Shown: piece after piece, positions 9,187 through 17,195 of the stretch
Layout of the letters: each line of letters starts with the position of its first letter
How positions within the stretch are numbered: the first letter of the stretch is position 1
DNA from: Planctomycetota bacterium
Lineage (GTDB): Bacteria > Planctomycetota > Planctomycetia > Pirellulales > Pirellulaceae
Direction: 5' to 3'
Assembly (NCBI GenBank): GCA_027619595.1
Contig: JAQCHP010000003.1
Location: 1 to 64,000 of the forward strand
Length of the DNA: 64,000 bases
The notes under the pieces: model-generated
Told to the model about the DNA's origin: nothing
The model's database searches: none
Seen by the model: only the letters and a program-made list of their open reading frames with translations
Translations under genes and position numbers: made by a program

Positions 9187-9200
9187 TGATAGATCTATCA
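9187..9200. promoter_or_regulatory. 14-bp perfect palindrome upstream of the 9242 gene
   Basis: TGATAGATCTATCA is perfectly self-complementary and lies 42 bases before ATG 9242, within the divergent promoter region shared with the RRM gene. Position and symmetry suit a dimeric repressor site; no regulator is identified. Confidence 0.35.
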
Positions 9201-9241
9201 CATTCGTGCTTGGCATAAATTGCCGCAAGGAACCCATTGCA

Positions 9242-9601
9242 ATGGCCCGTAAGAAATCATCTCCCGATGACTCGTCGAACCGCTCGAATCCCCGCAGTAA
9301 CAAGAGTCTGGCAATTCGAAATACGCTCAAGAAGATGCCGAGCGCCAGGGCATCGGAGGTGGCGGTTGCCGTCAAGAAGGAATATGGGCATACGGTTAGC
9401 CGCAATATGATCTATATGGTCAAAACCAAGGCGAATATGCGTTCGGACGGCAGGGATACAAAACGCAATTCCGCAAGCAGCAAGAGTCCAATGACAACGC
9501 CCTTGTTGTGGGTCGAATCGATCGGAATGGCGCGAAAATTGCTCAAGGCAACCGGGAGTGTCGCAAATGCGACGGCCTTGCTCAAGGCACTGGATGGTTA
9601 A
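9242..9601 (+). CDS. Small basic protein, planctomycete hypothetical
   Basis: 119 residues from ATG 9242, with an AAGGA ribosome site. The N-terminus is Lys/Ser/Asn-rich and probably disordered. It is followed by a compact helical stretch (RNTLKKMPSARASEVAVAVKKEYGHTVSRNMIYMVKTKANM) that looks like a winged-helix or HTH-type DNA-binding segment, and a C-terminal helix (SIGMARKLLKATGSVANATALLKAL). I recognise similar planctomycete proteins only as hypotheticals. The high positive charge suggests nucleic-acid binding, which is inference. It is divergent from the RRM gene and stands alone on its strand. Confidence 0.7.
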   Translation: MARKKSSPDDSSNRSNPRSNKSLAIRNTLKKMPSARASEVAVAVKKEYGHTVSRNMIYMVKTKANMRSDGRDTKRNSASSKSPMTTPLLWVESIGMARKLLKATGSVANATALLKALDG

Positions 9602-9663
9602 TGTGGCGTCGCCGTCACAGGCGTCTATTCGACGAGTGCCACCTCATCGATGATTGTACGTGA

Positions 9664-9796
9664 TTCAAGCCCCCACCCGAGCTTGCCTCGGTGGAGCGAT
9701 GTTCACAACCAGGGTGCCATCCGCAAACATCCTGTCAGATCTTCGCCCCCACCCGAGCTTGTCTCGGTGGAGCGGTGTTCACAACCAGAGCATCGT
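9664..9796 (-). repeat. 75-bp hairpin repeat, two copies, at the 3' end of the subtilase gene
   Basis: Two copies with a 76-bp period, each containing CCACCCGAGCTTG and CTCGGTGGAGCG followed by a TTCACAACCAG segment. They are the reverse complement of the unit repeated six times at 11782-12228. The inner part is an imperfect palindrome able to fold as a hairpin. The second copy contains the last codons and the stop codon (9779-9781) of the S8 gene. Confidence 0.9.
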
Positions 9797-11524
9797 CTCC
9801 GCATGGACGGCATCGATTGCCTTGGTCAGAGCCGCTGGTGTCGCCGAGTTCCATGGAGCGACAGAATTCCGAAATGGGAATGGCGTGTTGTATTGGTTCG
9901 CCGCGGCTACAATGAATTGGAAACTCCCCAGGGTCTGGCCCGACGCGGTCGAGTTCACGTGAGATGCGATCGTATTTGATGTGCTCTTTTGGCTCGAGCT
10001 GGTTTTCGGAACACGGTTCGCCTGTGCCACCGAAGTTGCCGCATTCACTCCGTTTCCTACGCCACGTGTTTCCGCTACGGTTCGGTCGGCCCCCTTGGTC
10101 AGCAACGTTCGTAGTTCGGCGGCAGAGAAGCTTGGATTGGCCGACAAGGCCAAAGCGGCCAGTCCAGCGACGTGCGGCGCTGCCATGCTGGTACCGCTCA
10201 GACGTCCATAGCGTCCCTTTGGCAACGTGCTAAAGATATCAACACCCGGAACTGAGACTTGGACCGCACCAACATTTCCGACGGCGTTACTAAACGGAGC
10301 GGAAACACTCGTCCGATCATACGCGCCAACCGAGATGATATTGGTCCATTGATTACTAAATCTCGCAGGATAGGAAGGTTTGGTTGCGGCTTCGTTTCCC
10401 GCCGCAGCGACGACCAACACATTCTTGCTGGCTGCGTAGGACAGTGCGTCGGTTAAGTAACTGCTGTAACTTGCACTGCCCAAGCTTAGGTTAATGATAT
10501 CGGCACCGTTATCGACAGAATAACGGATTCCTTGAGCTACTGCGAAGTCAGTACCGGAACCATTTGCGCCGAGCACACGCACCGGCATAACGTCGGCTTG
10601 ATAGGCGACTCCGGTTGCACCTATGTCGTTGCGCGCGGCAACGATGGTACCAGCCACGTGCGTGCCATGTCCATTTTCGTCCATGGGGTTATTGTCACCG
10701 TTGGCAAAGTCCCATCCGCGCGTATCGTCAACGTAGCCATTTCGGTCGTTATCGATGCCGTCCCCCGCAATTTCACCGGGATTGGTCCAAATAGCACCTT
10801 GCAAGTCTGGGTGGTTCCAGTCGACACCCGAATCGACCACCGCCACGACAACCCCTTGGCCGCTATAACCCTGCGCCCAAGATTCAGGAGTGTTTATGGA
10901 ATTTAGATTCCATTCGTTGGTACCCCCGTAATTGGCCACGTCCGGAAACACTTGTGGTGCGCTGGTAGTGGGAGCCTTGGGGCTGGTTGCGGGTGGCGTG
11001 GCCTGAGGCGGATTGGGTTGCGAAGTGGGGGGTGTCGCCGGAAGAGTGGGGAGATTCACAGGGTTGCCGTCCGCAACATCCAACGTCAAAATGTACGGCG
11101 TGCTAAAATTCGACCAGGAAGAGACGGTAATCCGATACGAACCTGCCGCAAGTTCTCCCGCCAATACCGCCCCTGGCGTATCGAAGGCCATGGCACGCCC
11201 AAACGTTCGGCCAGCAAGATCCGTCACCGTCACTTGGATCGGAACCCATTGGCCGGAGACGTCGAGTTGTATACGACTCGACGCTGTGAGATTCAATTGA
11301 AACGAGTCACTCACATCCCGCCCGCCCACTCGATCACGCTGTTGCCAACGTCGGACCTGAGTCTGTTGGACGTTCTGCGATTCCGTGAATACTTCAGCTG
11401 TAGATTGCGTCGGCTGTCGCCATGTCTCGCTTGTCGTCAAGCCGTGCGCCGTCAATAGACAGCGACTTTCCAGACATTCGCCGCGGACTTCCGAAGTCCA
11501 CCGACCTTTTGTCCGTAACTTCAT
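9779..11524 (-). CDS. Secreted S8 family subtilisin-like serine protease
   Basis: 581 residues. The N-terminus has LESRCLL (residues 19-24), a planctomycete-type extracellular protein signal. Residues about 70-150 look like a pre-peptidase (PPC) beta domain and 157-190 are a Pro/Thr linker. The catalytic domain follows: Asp231 in VVDSGVDWNHPDL, His286 in NGHGTHVAG, oxyanion Asn377 in AAAGNE and Ser446 in SGTSMAAPHVAG, so all active-site residues are present. A calcium-binding-like DGIDNDRNGYVDD lies at 255-267. The C-terminal 90 residues are Ser/Thr/Asn-rich, and the last few residues (MLWL) and stop come from a 75-bp repeat, so the tail has been changed by repeat insertion. ATG 11524 is preceded by GGAG lying in the centre of a perfect dyad (11526-11547). 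Probably an extracellular or surface protease. Confidence 0.92.
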   Translation of the reverse strand: MKLRTKGRWTSEVRGECLESRCLLTAHGLTTSETWRQPTQSTAEVFTESQNVQQTQVRRWQQRDRVGGRDVSDSFQLNLTASSRIQLDVSGQWVPIQVTVTDLAGRTFGRAMAFDTPGAVLAGELAAGSYRITVSSWSNFSTPYILTLDVADGNPVNLPTLPATPPTSQPNPPQATPPATSPKAPTTSAPQVFPDVANYGGTNEWNLNSINTPESWAQGYSGQGVVVAVVDSGVDWNHPDLQGAIWTNPGEIAGDGIDNDRNGYVDDTRGWDFANGDNNPMDENGHGTHVAGTIVAARNDIGATGVAYQADVMPVRVLGANGSGTDFAVAQGIRYSVDNGADIINLSLGSASYSSYLTDALSYAASKNVLVVAAAGNEAATKPSYPARFSNQWTNIISVGAYDRTSVSAPFSNAVGNVGAVQVSVPGVDIFSTLPKGRYGRLSGTSMAAPHVAGLAALALSANPSFSAAELRTLLTKGADRTVAETRGVGNGVNAATSVAQANRVPKTSSSQKSTSNTIASHVNSTASGQTLGSFQFIVAAANQYNTPFPFRNSVAPWNSATPAALTKAIDAVHAETMLWL

Positions 11525-11525
11525 G

Positions 11526-11547
11526 TTTATTGACTCCAGTCAATAAA
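11526..11547. promoter_or_regulatory. Perfect 22-bp dyad enclosing the ribosome binding site of the S8 protease
   Basis: On the + strand, arm TTTATTGACT (11526-11535), centre CC, arm AGTCAATAAA (11538-11547). The arms are exact reverse complements. On the mRNA (minus strand) the centre reads ACTGGAGT, so the GGAG Shine-Dalgarno sequence forms the apex of a 10-bp hairpin that ends one base before the AUG. It could be a translation-blocking RNA hairpin or an operator for a dimeric repressor. Confidence 0.65.
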
Positions 11548-11781
11548 GACTCCGAACTGCTGTTACGCGAATTGTCCCACGATCGGTCGCTACCGAACCG
11601 CGAAGATGCTCAAATGTCACTGTGTATCCCTTAGGGACGATTTGGCAGTTCAAAGGTAACGCTAAGTTTTTAAGGCTGGAACAATTATTCTGCCACAAGC
11701 TGTAGGAATTTGTGTAGACCAAAAGACAATAAAATTCTCGACACCAATTTATTGGGCTTGACATGACCTGTTTAGATTGGC
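11548..11781. other. AT-rich upstream region of the S8 gene
   Basis: About 230 bases, visibly more AT-rich than the flanks, with several small dyads such as TCCCTTAGGGA (11627-11637) and TCGGTCGCTACCGA (about 11584-11597). No gene is seen. It presumably holds the protease promoter; I could not pick a convincing -35/-10 pair. Confidence 0.35.
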
Positions 11782-12228
11782 CTGGTTGTGAACACCGCTC
11801 CACCGAGACAAGCTCGGCGGTGGCGAAGATCTGAGGTGATGCTTACGGATGTCGCTCTGGTTGTGAACATCGCTCCACCGAGACAAGCTCGGGTGGGGGC
11901 GAAGATCTGAGGTGATGCTTACGGATGTTGTTCTGGTTGTGAACATTGCTCCACCGAGACAAGCTCGGCGGTGGCGAAGATGTGACGTGATGTTTGCGGA
12001 TGCGCTCTGGTTGTGAACACCGCTCCACCGAGACAAGCTCGGGTGGGGGCGAAGATCTGAGGTGATGCTTACGGATGTCGCTCTGGTTGTGGACTTCGCT
12101 CCACCGAGACAAGCTCGGCGGTGGCGAAGATGTGAAATGATGTTTACGGATGTCGCTCTGGTTGTGAACATCGCTCCACCGAGACAAGCTCGGGTGGTGG
12201 CGAAGATGTGAGGTGATGATTCTGACTT
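11782..12228 (+). repeat. Six-copy 75-bp hairpin repeat array with alternating subtypes
   Basis: Units start at 11782, 11857, 11933, 12007, 12083 and 12158 (periods 75, 76, 74, 76, 75). Each begins CTGGTTGTGAAC (TGTGGACT in one copy), continues with CTCCACCGAGACAAGCTCGG, an imperfect hairpin, then GAAGAT.TGA..TGATG and CGGATGT. Two subtypes alternate: GGCGGTGGCG in copies 1, 3, 5 and GGGTGGGGGCG (or GGGTGGTGGCG) in copies 2, 4, 6, so the true unit is a 150-bp dimer amplified three times. Inverted copies lie at 9664-9796. It sits between the S8 promoter region and the 3' end of the VCBS gene. Open frames through the array are by-products. Confidence 0.92.
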
Positions 12229-12259
12229 GATGCCGGCGATGTCGATTCGCGATGTTACG

Positions 12260-15166
12260 TCAATTTTTTGCATCGAGGCTGATTTCGTCCAATACCGGCG
12301 TGCTGCCACCGTTGGGAGTCGCCAAGCCGACTTGGTATTGCAGTCGGAGATGCCCTTGTGGAACGAGGAATTCCGTGCCAGATTGTTCGAACCATTGCGT
12401 CGACTTGGCGTCCGGGCCATGCCAAATTGCTGTTGTTAAGGCGTCTTCTGTCGGCGCGCTGCGCACTTGCAGTCGAACTGCGGTTCCATGTGGCGTTGAG
12501 GCAATCCAGCGCAAACGAGCCACCCTTTGATCTGGCGGCCATGCCAACGATTCTGAAACATATCGTTCTTCCAATTTGCGATTGTAAATGTTGCCAATAT
12601 CGCGGCGGACACCATAGTGAGGTCCGAATGTTGGCAGCCATTCGCGCCGAGTCACCGAATACCCTTCCGGGCCGCCCCAATAGAGGTGCGCTCCGACGCC
12701 ATGATCGCCACGATGAATATGATTAAACACAACGGCGTCAGGCCAATCATCCTTATTGAGATCAGCCAGGGTGAGTGCCGACGAGGATTCGGTCGGCAGG
12801 CTGCTCCGCCGTTCATTGCTATACTTACCGTCGGCTGCGCCCCAGTACACGTAAAATGGTACGCTACGTGTCGTATAGGCATGGTAATTCGTCGTGGCAA
12901 TATCTAAGAACCCGTCTCGATTGATGTCGACGATGGCCTGTTCTTCGGCTTCATAACCGTCGAGTATTGTCCTGCGATCAAGCGAGTACCCTGCGGGTCC
13001 GCCCCAGAGTAGCGAGAGTACTCGCATGGGGCGGCCAAACTGATGAGGGTCATAACATCCCCCCATAATCAGATCGAGCCACCGATCGCCGTTGAGGTCC
13101 GCCACCTCTACGTGCGACGTGGAATGGATCGTGAGTGCTTGGTAGGCATTCTGTCCGTATCCTTGTGGACTACCGTAGAACAATTCCAGTATTTCCGTGT
13201 CCGCGTCCGGCGCAATCAGGTCCAGATGACCATCTTTGTTGAGGTCCGCAATCGTGACGCTATAGCACGTTTTTGAGTTGAGATTTAGTTCCGTCTTCGC
13301 TTCCTTGTGGTAACCGTGAGCGCTTCCCCAAAGGATGGTTATCACCGGACGTGGGTTGTCGCCATAGCCCAATCCGACAGGCGTGACCAAGTCGAGAAAT
13401 CCATCGCGATTTAGATCTGCCACCGATGTGCTACGCCCCTGGTCCATGCCAGAAATCTCGGTCGATTGCTGAGGATCGAACCCTGCGGGCGTGCCCCAAA
13501 AAATGAGCCCGCCCGGATAGGCAATGTCGAGCCAATTGTCTTGATTTAAGTCGGCAATGGCCACAGCGCCGGATGCCGTGCCGCGGATGACCGACATCGC
13601 AGCAGGAGAATATTTGTTTTGAGAATTGCCCCAATAAATAAACGAGCCGACAGGTCCGTGCGTTCCACTGATTCGGTTGATTAATACACAATCGGTTTGT
13701 TTGTCCGCATTCAAATCACTTGCTTGGATGCTGACTGCCCCGAAGCCTTGTAAGTCGCGACGGTTGGCGGCGTGCAGGCCCTGAGGGCCATTCCAATAGA
13801 TGTATGAATTCACATCGTACGTACTGTCATTGCGTTCGTTGCTGAAGCCCACGTCAATCCAACCGTCATTGTTGAAATCAGCAAGCGCCACGCCTGTGGC
13901 ATGCATTGTTGGAAGCGTGCCGCGATGCTGTTCGTCCCAGCCATCTGCGTTGCCCCAATAGATAAACGATTCGTTGCCTGCTGAATTGGCGAATACAATG
14001 TCGGGAAATGCATCGCGGTTCAAGTCGTCGGACCGACATTCATTGGCCTTGTCGGTTGTCAGTTGTTTCCATGGTTCCCGTTCGAATCCCGATTTAGCTC
14101 CGCGGAAAACCTGCGCGCGGCTGTCGCGGTGCATGACGATCATATCGAGTGTTCCATCTCGGCTCACATCGGCGAGAGTTACCCCCACTGGATCGCCCCC
14201 CGGACGAATTTCGCGATGCGTTTCGGAAAAACCCTGTTTGCTTCCTGTATAGACAGAAACGCTCTTTTCGTCGGAGCCACTGTTGGCAAATACCAATTCT
14301 GGATAGCCATCGCCTGTGATGTCGCCGGCAGCACAATCGACGGCACTGACGGTCGGGATCGACGTACGTTGCTCGATATCAAAGCCGGCGGGACTGTTCC
14401 AATAGATATACGATTCAAGATGTTGGTCGTATCCAAACCGCCCGCCGCCTTCAATGCCGCTGTTGGCGAAGGCCAAATCCAGGAATCCGTCCTGATTGAA
14501 ATCGGCGGCTGCGAGTCCCTGTGCCATCAGTGTGGGCAATTCAGTGCGCCGCGTTGCACTGTATCCGCTTGCATGGCCCCAGTAAATCAACGCTTTCATA
14601 TGCACGGAGTAGTTATGGATGTAGTTGCAGAATACAATCTCGGGGTATCCATCGGCGTTGAGGTCGACGATCAAGGATCTGCCACCACCATCGCTCGGGA
14701 GCCGAGTGGCGTGGCGTTCTCCGTCAGCCACCGCTCTTAGCATCCGGTCCAAGGGCTGTTGGTCTAGCAAATCTGGGAGTATTGACTGTGGGCCGTCGGT
14801 GCGCCCCCAATAAATCAAGGCATCGACGTTCTCGACGTGGTTGTGGTCTTGACCCACGAAGAGATCCAAGTGGCCATCGTTATTGAGGTCCCAGCGGTGG
14901 ATCATTTCTAGGGTGCCCGAGTGTGTGGCATACAGATTCGATCCACTATCCGGAAAAGTTCCACGCGAAAAGTCTTCAAAATTTCGGTGTTGGACGACCG
15001 AACGGTAGGCTGCTTTTGGAGGCGGTTCGGCGTGGATGGTTGGCGGTACTACGAAAAAAATTGCCAGAAGTTGCATCCCGCACGCGGCGAATGGGCATCG
15101 CAATTGTGTAGTCGGCCTTACAAGAGGGACCATTGGCGTCCAGTACTGTTGACGGGAAGTCGGCAT
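12260..15166 (-). CDS. Large secreted VCBS/FG-GAP repeat protein (14 repeats)
   Basis: 968 residues from ATG 15166; the frame is open up to 15247 but the signal peptide (MQLLAIFFVVPPTIHA) suits the later start. I count 14 Ca-binding-like repeats of the form D-L-N-x-D-G-x-x-D-L/I (for example DLNNDGHLDL, DFNQDGFLDL, DLNRDGFLDL, DINRDGFLDI), each followed by a beta segment often ending in YWG. Fourteen blades would fit two seven-bladed integrin-like propellers, which is inference. The last 90 residues (RVARLRWIASTPHGTAVRLQVRS onward) form a separate beta domain. It is likely exported and may bind carbohydrate or calcium. It follows the GH-like gene by a few bases on the same strand. The repeat array starts about 30 bases after its stop. 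Confidence 0.88.
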   Translation of the reverse strand: MPTSRQQYWTPMVPLVRPTTQLRCPFAACGMQLLAIFFVVPPTIHAEPPPKAAYRSVVQHRNFEDFSRGTFPDSGSNLYATHSGTLEMIHRWDLNNDGHLDLFVGQDHNHVENVDALIYWGRTDGPQSILPDLLDQQPLDRMLRAVADGERHATRLPSDGGGRSLIVDLNADGYPEIVFCNYIHNYSVHMKALIYWGHASGYSATRRTELPTLMAQGLAAADFNQDGFLDLAFANSGIEGGGRFGYDQHLESYIYWNSPAGFDIEQRTSIPTVSAVDCAAGDITGDGYPELVFANSGSDEKSVSVYTGSKQGFSETHREIRPGGDPVGVTLADVSRDGTLDMIVMHRDSRAQVFRGAKSGFEREPWKQLTTDKANECRSDDLNRDAFPDIVFANSAGNESFIYWGNADGWDEQHRGTLPTMHATGVALADFNNDGWIDVGFSNERNDSTYDVNSYIYWNGPQGLHAANRRDLQGFGAVSIQASDLNADKQTDCVLINRISGTHGPVGSFIYWGNSQNKYSPAAMSVIRGTASGAVAIADLNQDNWLDIAYPGGLIFWGTPAGFDPQQSTEISGMDQGRSTSVADLNRDGFLDLVTPVGLGYGDNPRPVITILWGSAHGYHKEAKTELNLNSKTCYSVTIADLNKDGHLDLIAPDADTEILELFYGSPQGYGQNAYQALTIHSTSHVEVADLNGDRWLDLIMGGCYDPHQFGRPMRVLSLLWGGPAGYSLDRRTILDGYEAEEQAIVDINRDGFLDIATTNYHAYTTRSVPFYVYWGAADGKYSNERRSSLPTESSSALTLADLNKDDWPDAVVFNHIHRGDHGVGAHLYWGGPEGYSVTRREWLPTFGPHYGVRRDIGNIYNRKLEERYVSESLAWPPDQRVARLRWIASTPHGTAVRLQVRSAPTEDALTTAIWHGPDAKSTQWFEQSGTEFLVPQGHLRLQYQVGLATPNGGSTPVLDEISLDAKN

Positions 15167-15250
15167 GATGTGTGACGCTCGTTTGTCCGAAAGTTTTGCC
15201 AGGCGGCTGGCTCGATGTGCTCTCCTAGATCGAACGAAGTGTCCCATGTC

Positions 15251-16867
15251 TTATGACGACACGGTGGTCCACAGCTCCGCACCTACCAGCTGTGCTGCAT
15301 CCGCAAGGGCCTCGATTGTGATTTCGTTGCGGCCCGGACGAGTTTGCTCGTTCGTTACTGTAAATCGCAGCGTTCGCACCTCGCCCAGCGTTTCTGCAGC
15401 GACAGGTTGCCCAAGCGGTTGCGAATTGTAACGGACCATCGGGTGCGATGATTCGGGGACGCCCGTGAATTCCAGTCGCAGCTCGGTCGTGGCCTTCGTC
15501 CCAGGGGCTGCTGACATGTCCGCGACGACAAGAGGAACCGACGTAGCCGATTTCGCATTGAGTTTCACCGGTAATGCCCCCGAGAACTCCTCCACGTCCT
15601 TCGCCCAGTAGTGGCTGGGCATGAACAAGCCAGCGTCGGAAACAGCGAAGATTCGGTCGGATCTCCTGATCGTTTCCGTATCGCCAATCGTCTTTAAGAT
15701 GTCCGCTGCAACGTTTGTTTCGACGTTATTGTTCGGAAACAGGTTAAACACCTGAATCCCATCGGCGTGGCTGGCCCACAGCCGGGCAGCCGCTCCGTAC
15801 CAGGTAGGAATCGGCTGCAGGTTCCGGTCGCCACGCGGCTTCCACCGCATCATGCCAGACCGACTGAGGCATGGATAGACAGGGACCTGGTGCTCATGGC
15901 CGAGGGCCACGAGTCCCTCGACCGGCTGGTCGAAAGCTACATAGCCTCCGCTGATTGATAGTGTATCGATGAGTTTCGCTTGGATCCAATGCCGTATATC
16001 GATTCCAATGTAATTGCAGAACGCTTCCGTCACTGGGACGCGGCATGTAAGCAGGAATGGTTTGCCTTGACGTTCGCTTTCCCTGAGTATCAACTGTCGG
16101 ATATTGGTGGTCAAACTCGTGAGGATGTTTGTCTGTTCTTCTGTGGCCGGTTTTCCTTCGTAGGCGGTCCTGAAATAGAAAGGCGCCCGCAGGAAATCAA
16201 GGTCAATTCCGTCCACAGGGTAATTGCGCAATACCTCCTCGATGATGGCCAGAATGCGTGGTTCGACTTCGGGATTTTCAAAGTCAACGAGGCTCCACAG
16301 GCTGCGACGATCCTCCAGGTGTTCGACGACGGCCTGTGCAGCCATAATGCGTCGTGGATTGTCCTTCTTCCACTGGGGAACAAATACGGGTGCTTTTGCG
16401 TCATGGATATCGTTCATGCGCATCGTCCAAATCGATTCCATTCCATGCGCATGAGCAAATTCGCAGGACATTCGCAATCCGTCGGTCTGTTCCGCGAGGA
16501 ACATCGGCAAGTTGTTCTCTGGTACGGGTTCCTCACCCGTCAAGAACATTTCTGCGACATCGGTCTTATGGATATAGTAGTTAAAGCTTTGAGTGGTGTT
16601 GTAGTAAATACTGTCGACTTGAGTTCCTAGGAGTGGTGTATGTCGCTGTTCCAAGAATTTTTCGCGGGTCGTGGCTCCGCCGGCGAAAATATCATCGCCG
16701 TCGTTGTTGTAAATAATTCTGCGGCGTCGATGGGCGGACTGACGCCGGGCGTTGTCGATCGCGCGGGTTTCAGTAGCCAAGACAGGACCGTCGAGGTTCC
16801 AGCCAAGGCCCAAAGCTGTACTGCCAGCAACCACTCCTTGTAAGAACTCCCGTCGCGCGACTTGCAT
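15251..16867 (-). CDS. Tat-exported TIM-barrel protein, glycoside-hydrolase-like
   Basis: 538 residues. A twin-arginine signal (ARREFLQGVVAGSTALGLGW) is at the N-terminus. The central region looks like a TIM barrel of the GH-like (GHL10) group: IIYNNDGDDIFAGGATTREKFL, CEFAHAHGMESIWTMRMNDIHD, YPVDGIDLDFLRAPFYF (acidic residues after a strand, expected active-site region), KPFLLTCRVPVTEAFC, ADGIQVFNLFP. A C-terminal beta domain (about 440-538, VPLVVADM...LRFTVTNEQTRPGRNEITIEAL) may bind ligand. The substrate is unknown. It is the first gene of a two-gene unit; the VCBS frame opens four bases downstream. AGGA lies before ATG 16867. Confidence 0.65.
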   Translation of the reverse strand: MQVARREFLQGVVAGSTALGLGWNLDGPVLATETRAIDNARRQSAHRRRRIIYNNDGDDIFAGGATTREKFLEQRHTPLLGTQVDSIYYNTTQSFNYYIHKTDVAEMFLTGEEPVPENNLPMFLAEQTDGLRMSCEFAHAHGMESIWTMRMNDIHDAKAPVFVPQWKKDNPRRIMAAQAVVEHLEDRRSLWSLVDFENPEVEPRILAIIEEVLRNYPVDGIDLDFLRAPFYFRTAYEGKPATEEQTNILTSLTTNIRQLILRESERQGKPFLLTCRVPVTEAFCNYIGIDIRHWIQAKLIDTLSISGGYVAFDQPVEGLVALGHEHQVPVYPCLSRSGMMRWKPRGDRNLQPIPTWYGAAARLWASHADGIQVFNLFPNNNVETNVAADILKTIGDTETIRRSDRIFAVSDAGLFMPSHYWAKDVEEFSGALPVKLNAKSATSVPLVVADMSAAPGTKATTELRLEFTGVPESSHPMVRYNSQPLGQPVAAETLGEVRTLRFTVTNEQTRPGRNEITIEALADAAQLVGAELWTTVSS

Positions 16868-17195
16868 AACTCGTGTTCCTGTCCGATGAAGTTATTCTGG
16901 GAATTAGTCTCCCCCTCCCCATTCAGGTACCATCGTAGTCTCACGGATTATCGTGTGGAAGTGTATTTGGCCGTGACTTGCTGGAATATCCAAGGGATCG
17001 CCGCTGGTCTTTCATTCTTATCAGCCCGATTGCGGCGGGGTGCTGCAGGACTTGAGTTAACGGTATCCTGAACTCCTCAGGAGTGATGTGGCCTGTTGCC
17101 AAGTCGGTCGTTTGACGAGTACTATCGCGGTGTTCCGCTACGGCGAGAAATACAAGCCTAGCCAATTCCGCCAATTTCGTACGAAGAGGACAAGA
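16868..17195. other. Divergent promoter region, no gene
   Basis: About 330 bases between the GH-like gene (minus) and the neuB-like gene (plus). It contains a 13-bp dyad, ACTCCTCAGGAGT (17072-17084), about 110 bases before the neuB-like start. No RNA gene or repeat is recognised. Confidence 0.35.

Noticed and set aside
11782-12228. Possible CRISPR array (regular 75-bp period)
   Set aside because: The whole unit is repeated with small changes; there are no unique spacers, the period is too long for a repeat-spacer unit, and no cas genes are present.
11749-12420. Long open frames through the repeat arrays (rich in SVERCSQPE-type sequence)
   Set aside because: They arise because the 75-bp repeat is open in several frames; they have no ribosome site, signal or domain, and the translation is just the repeat.
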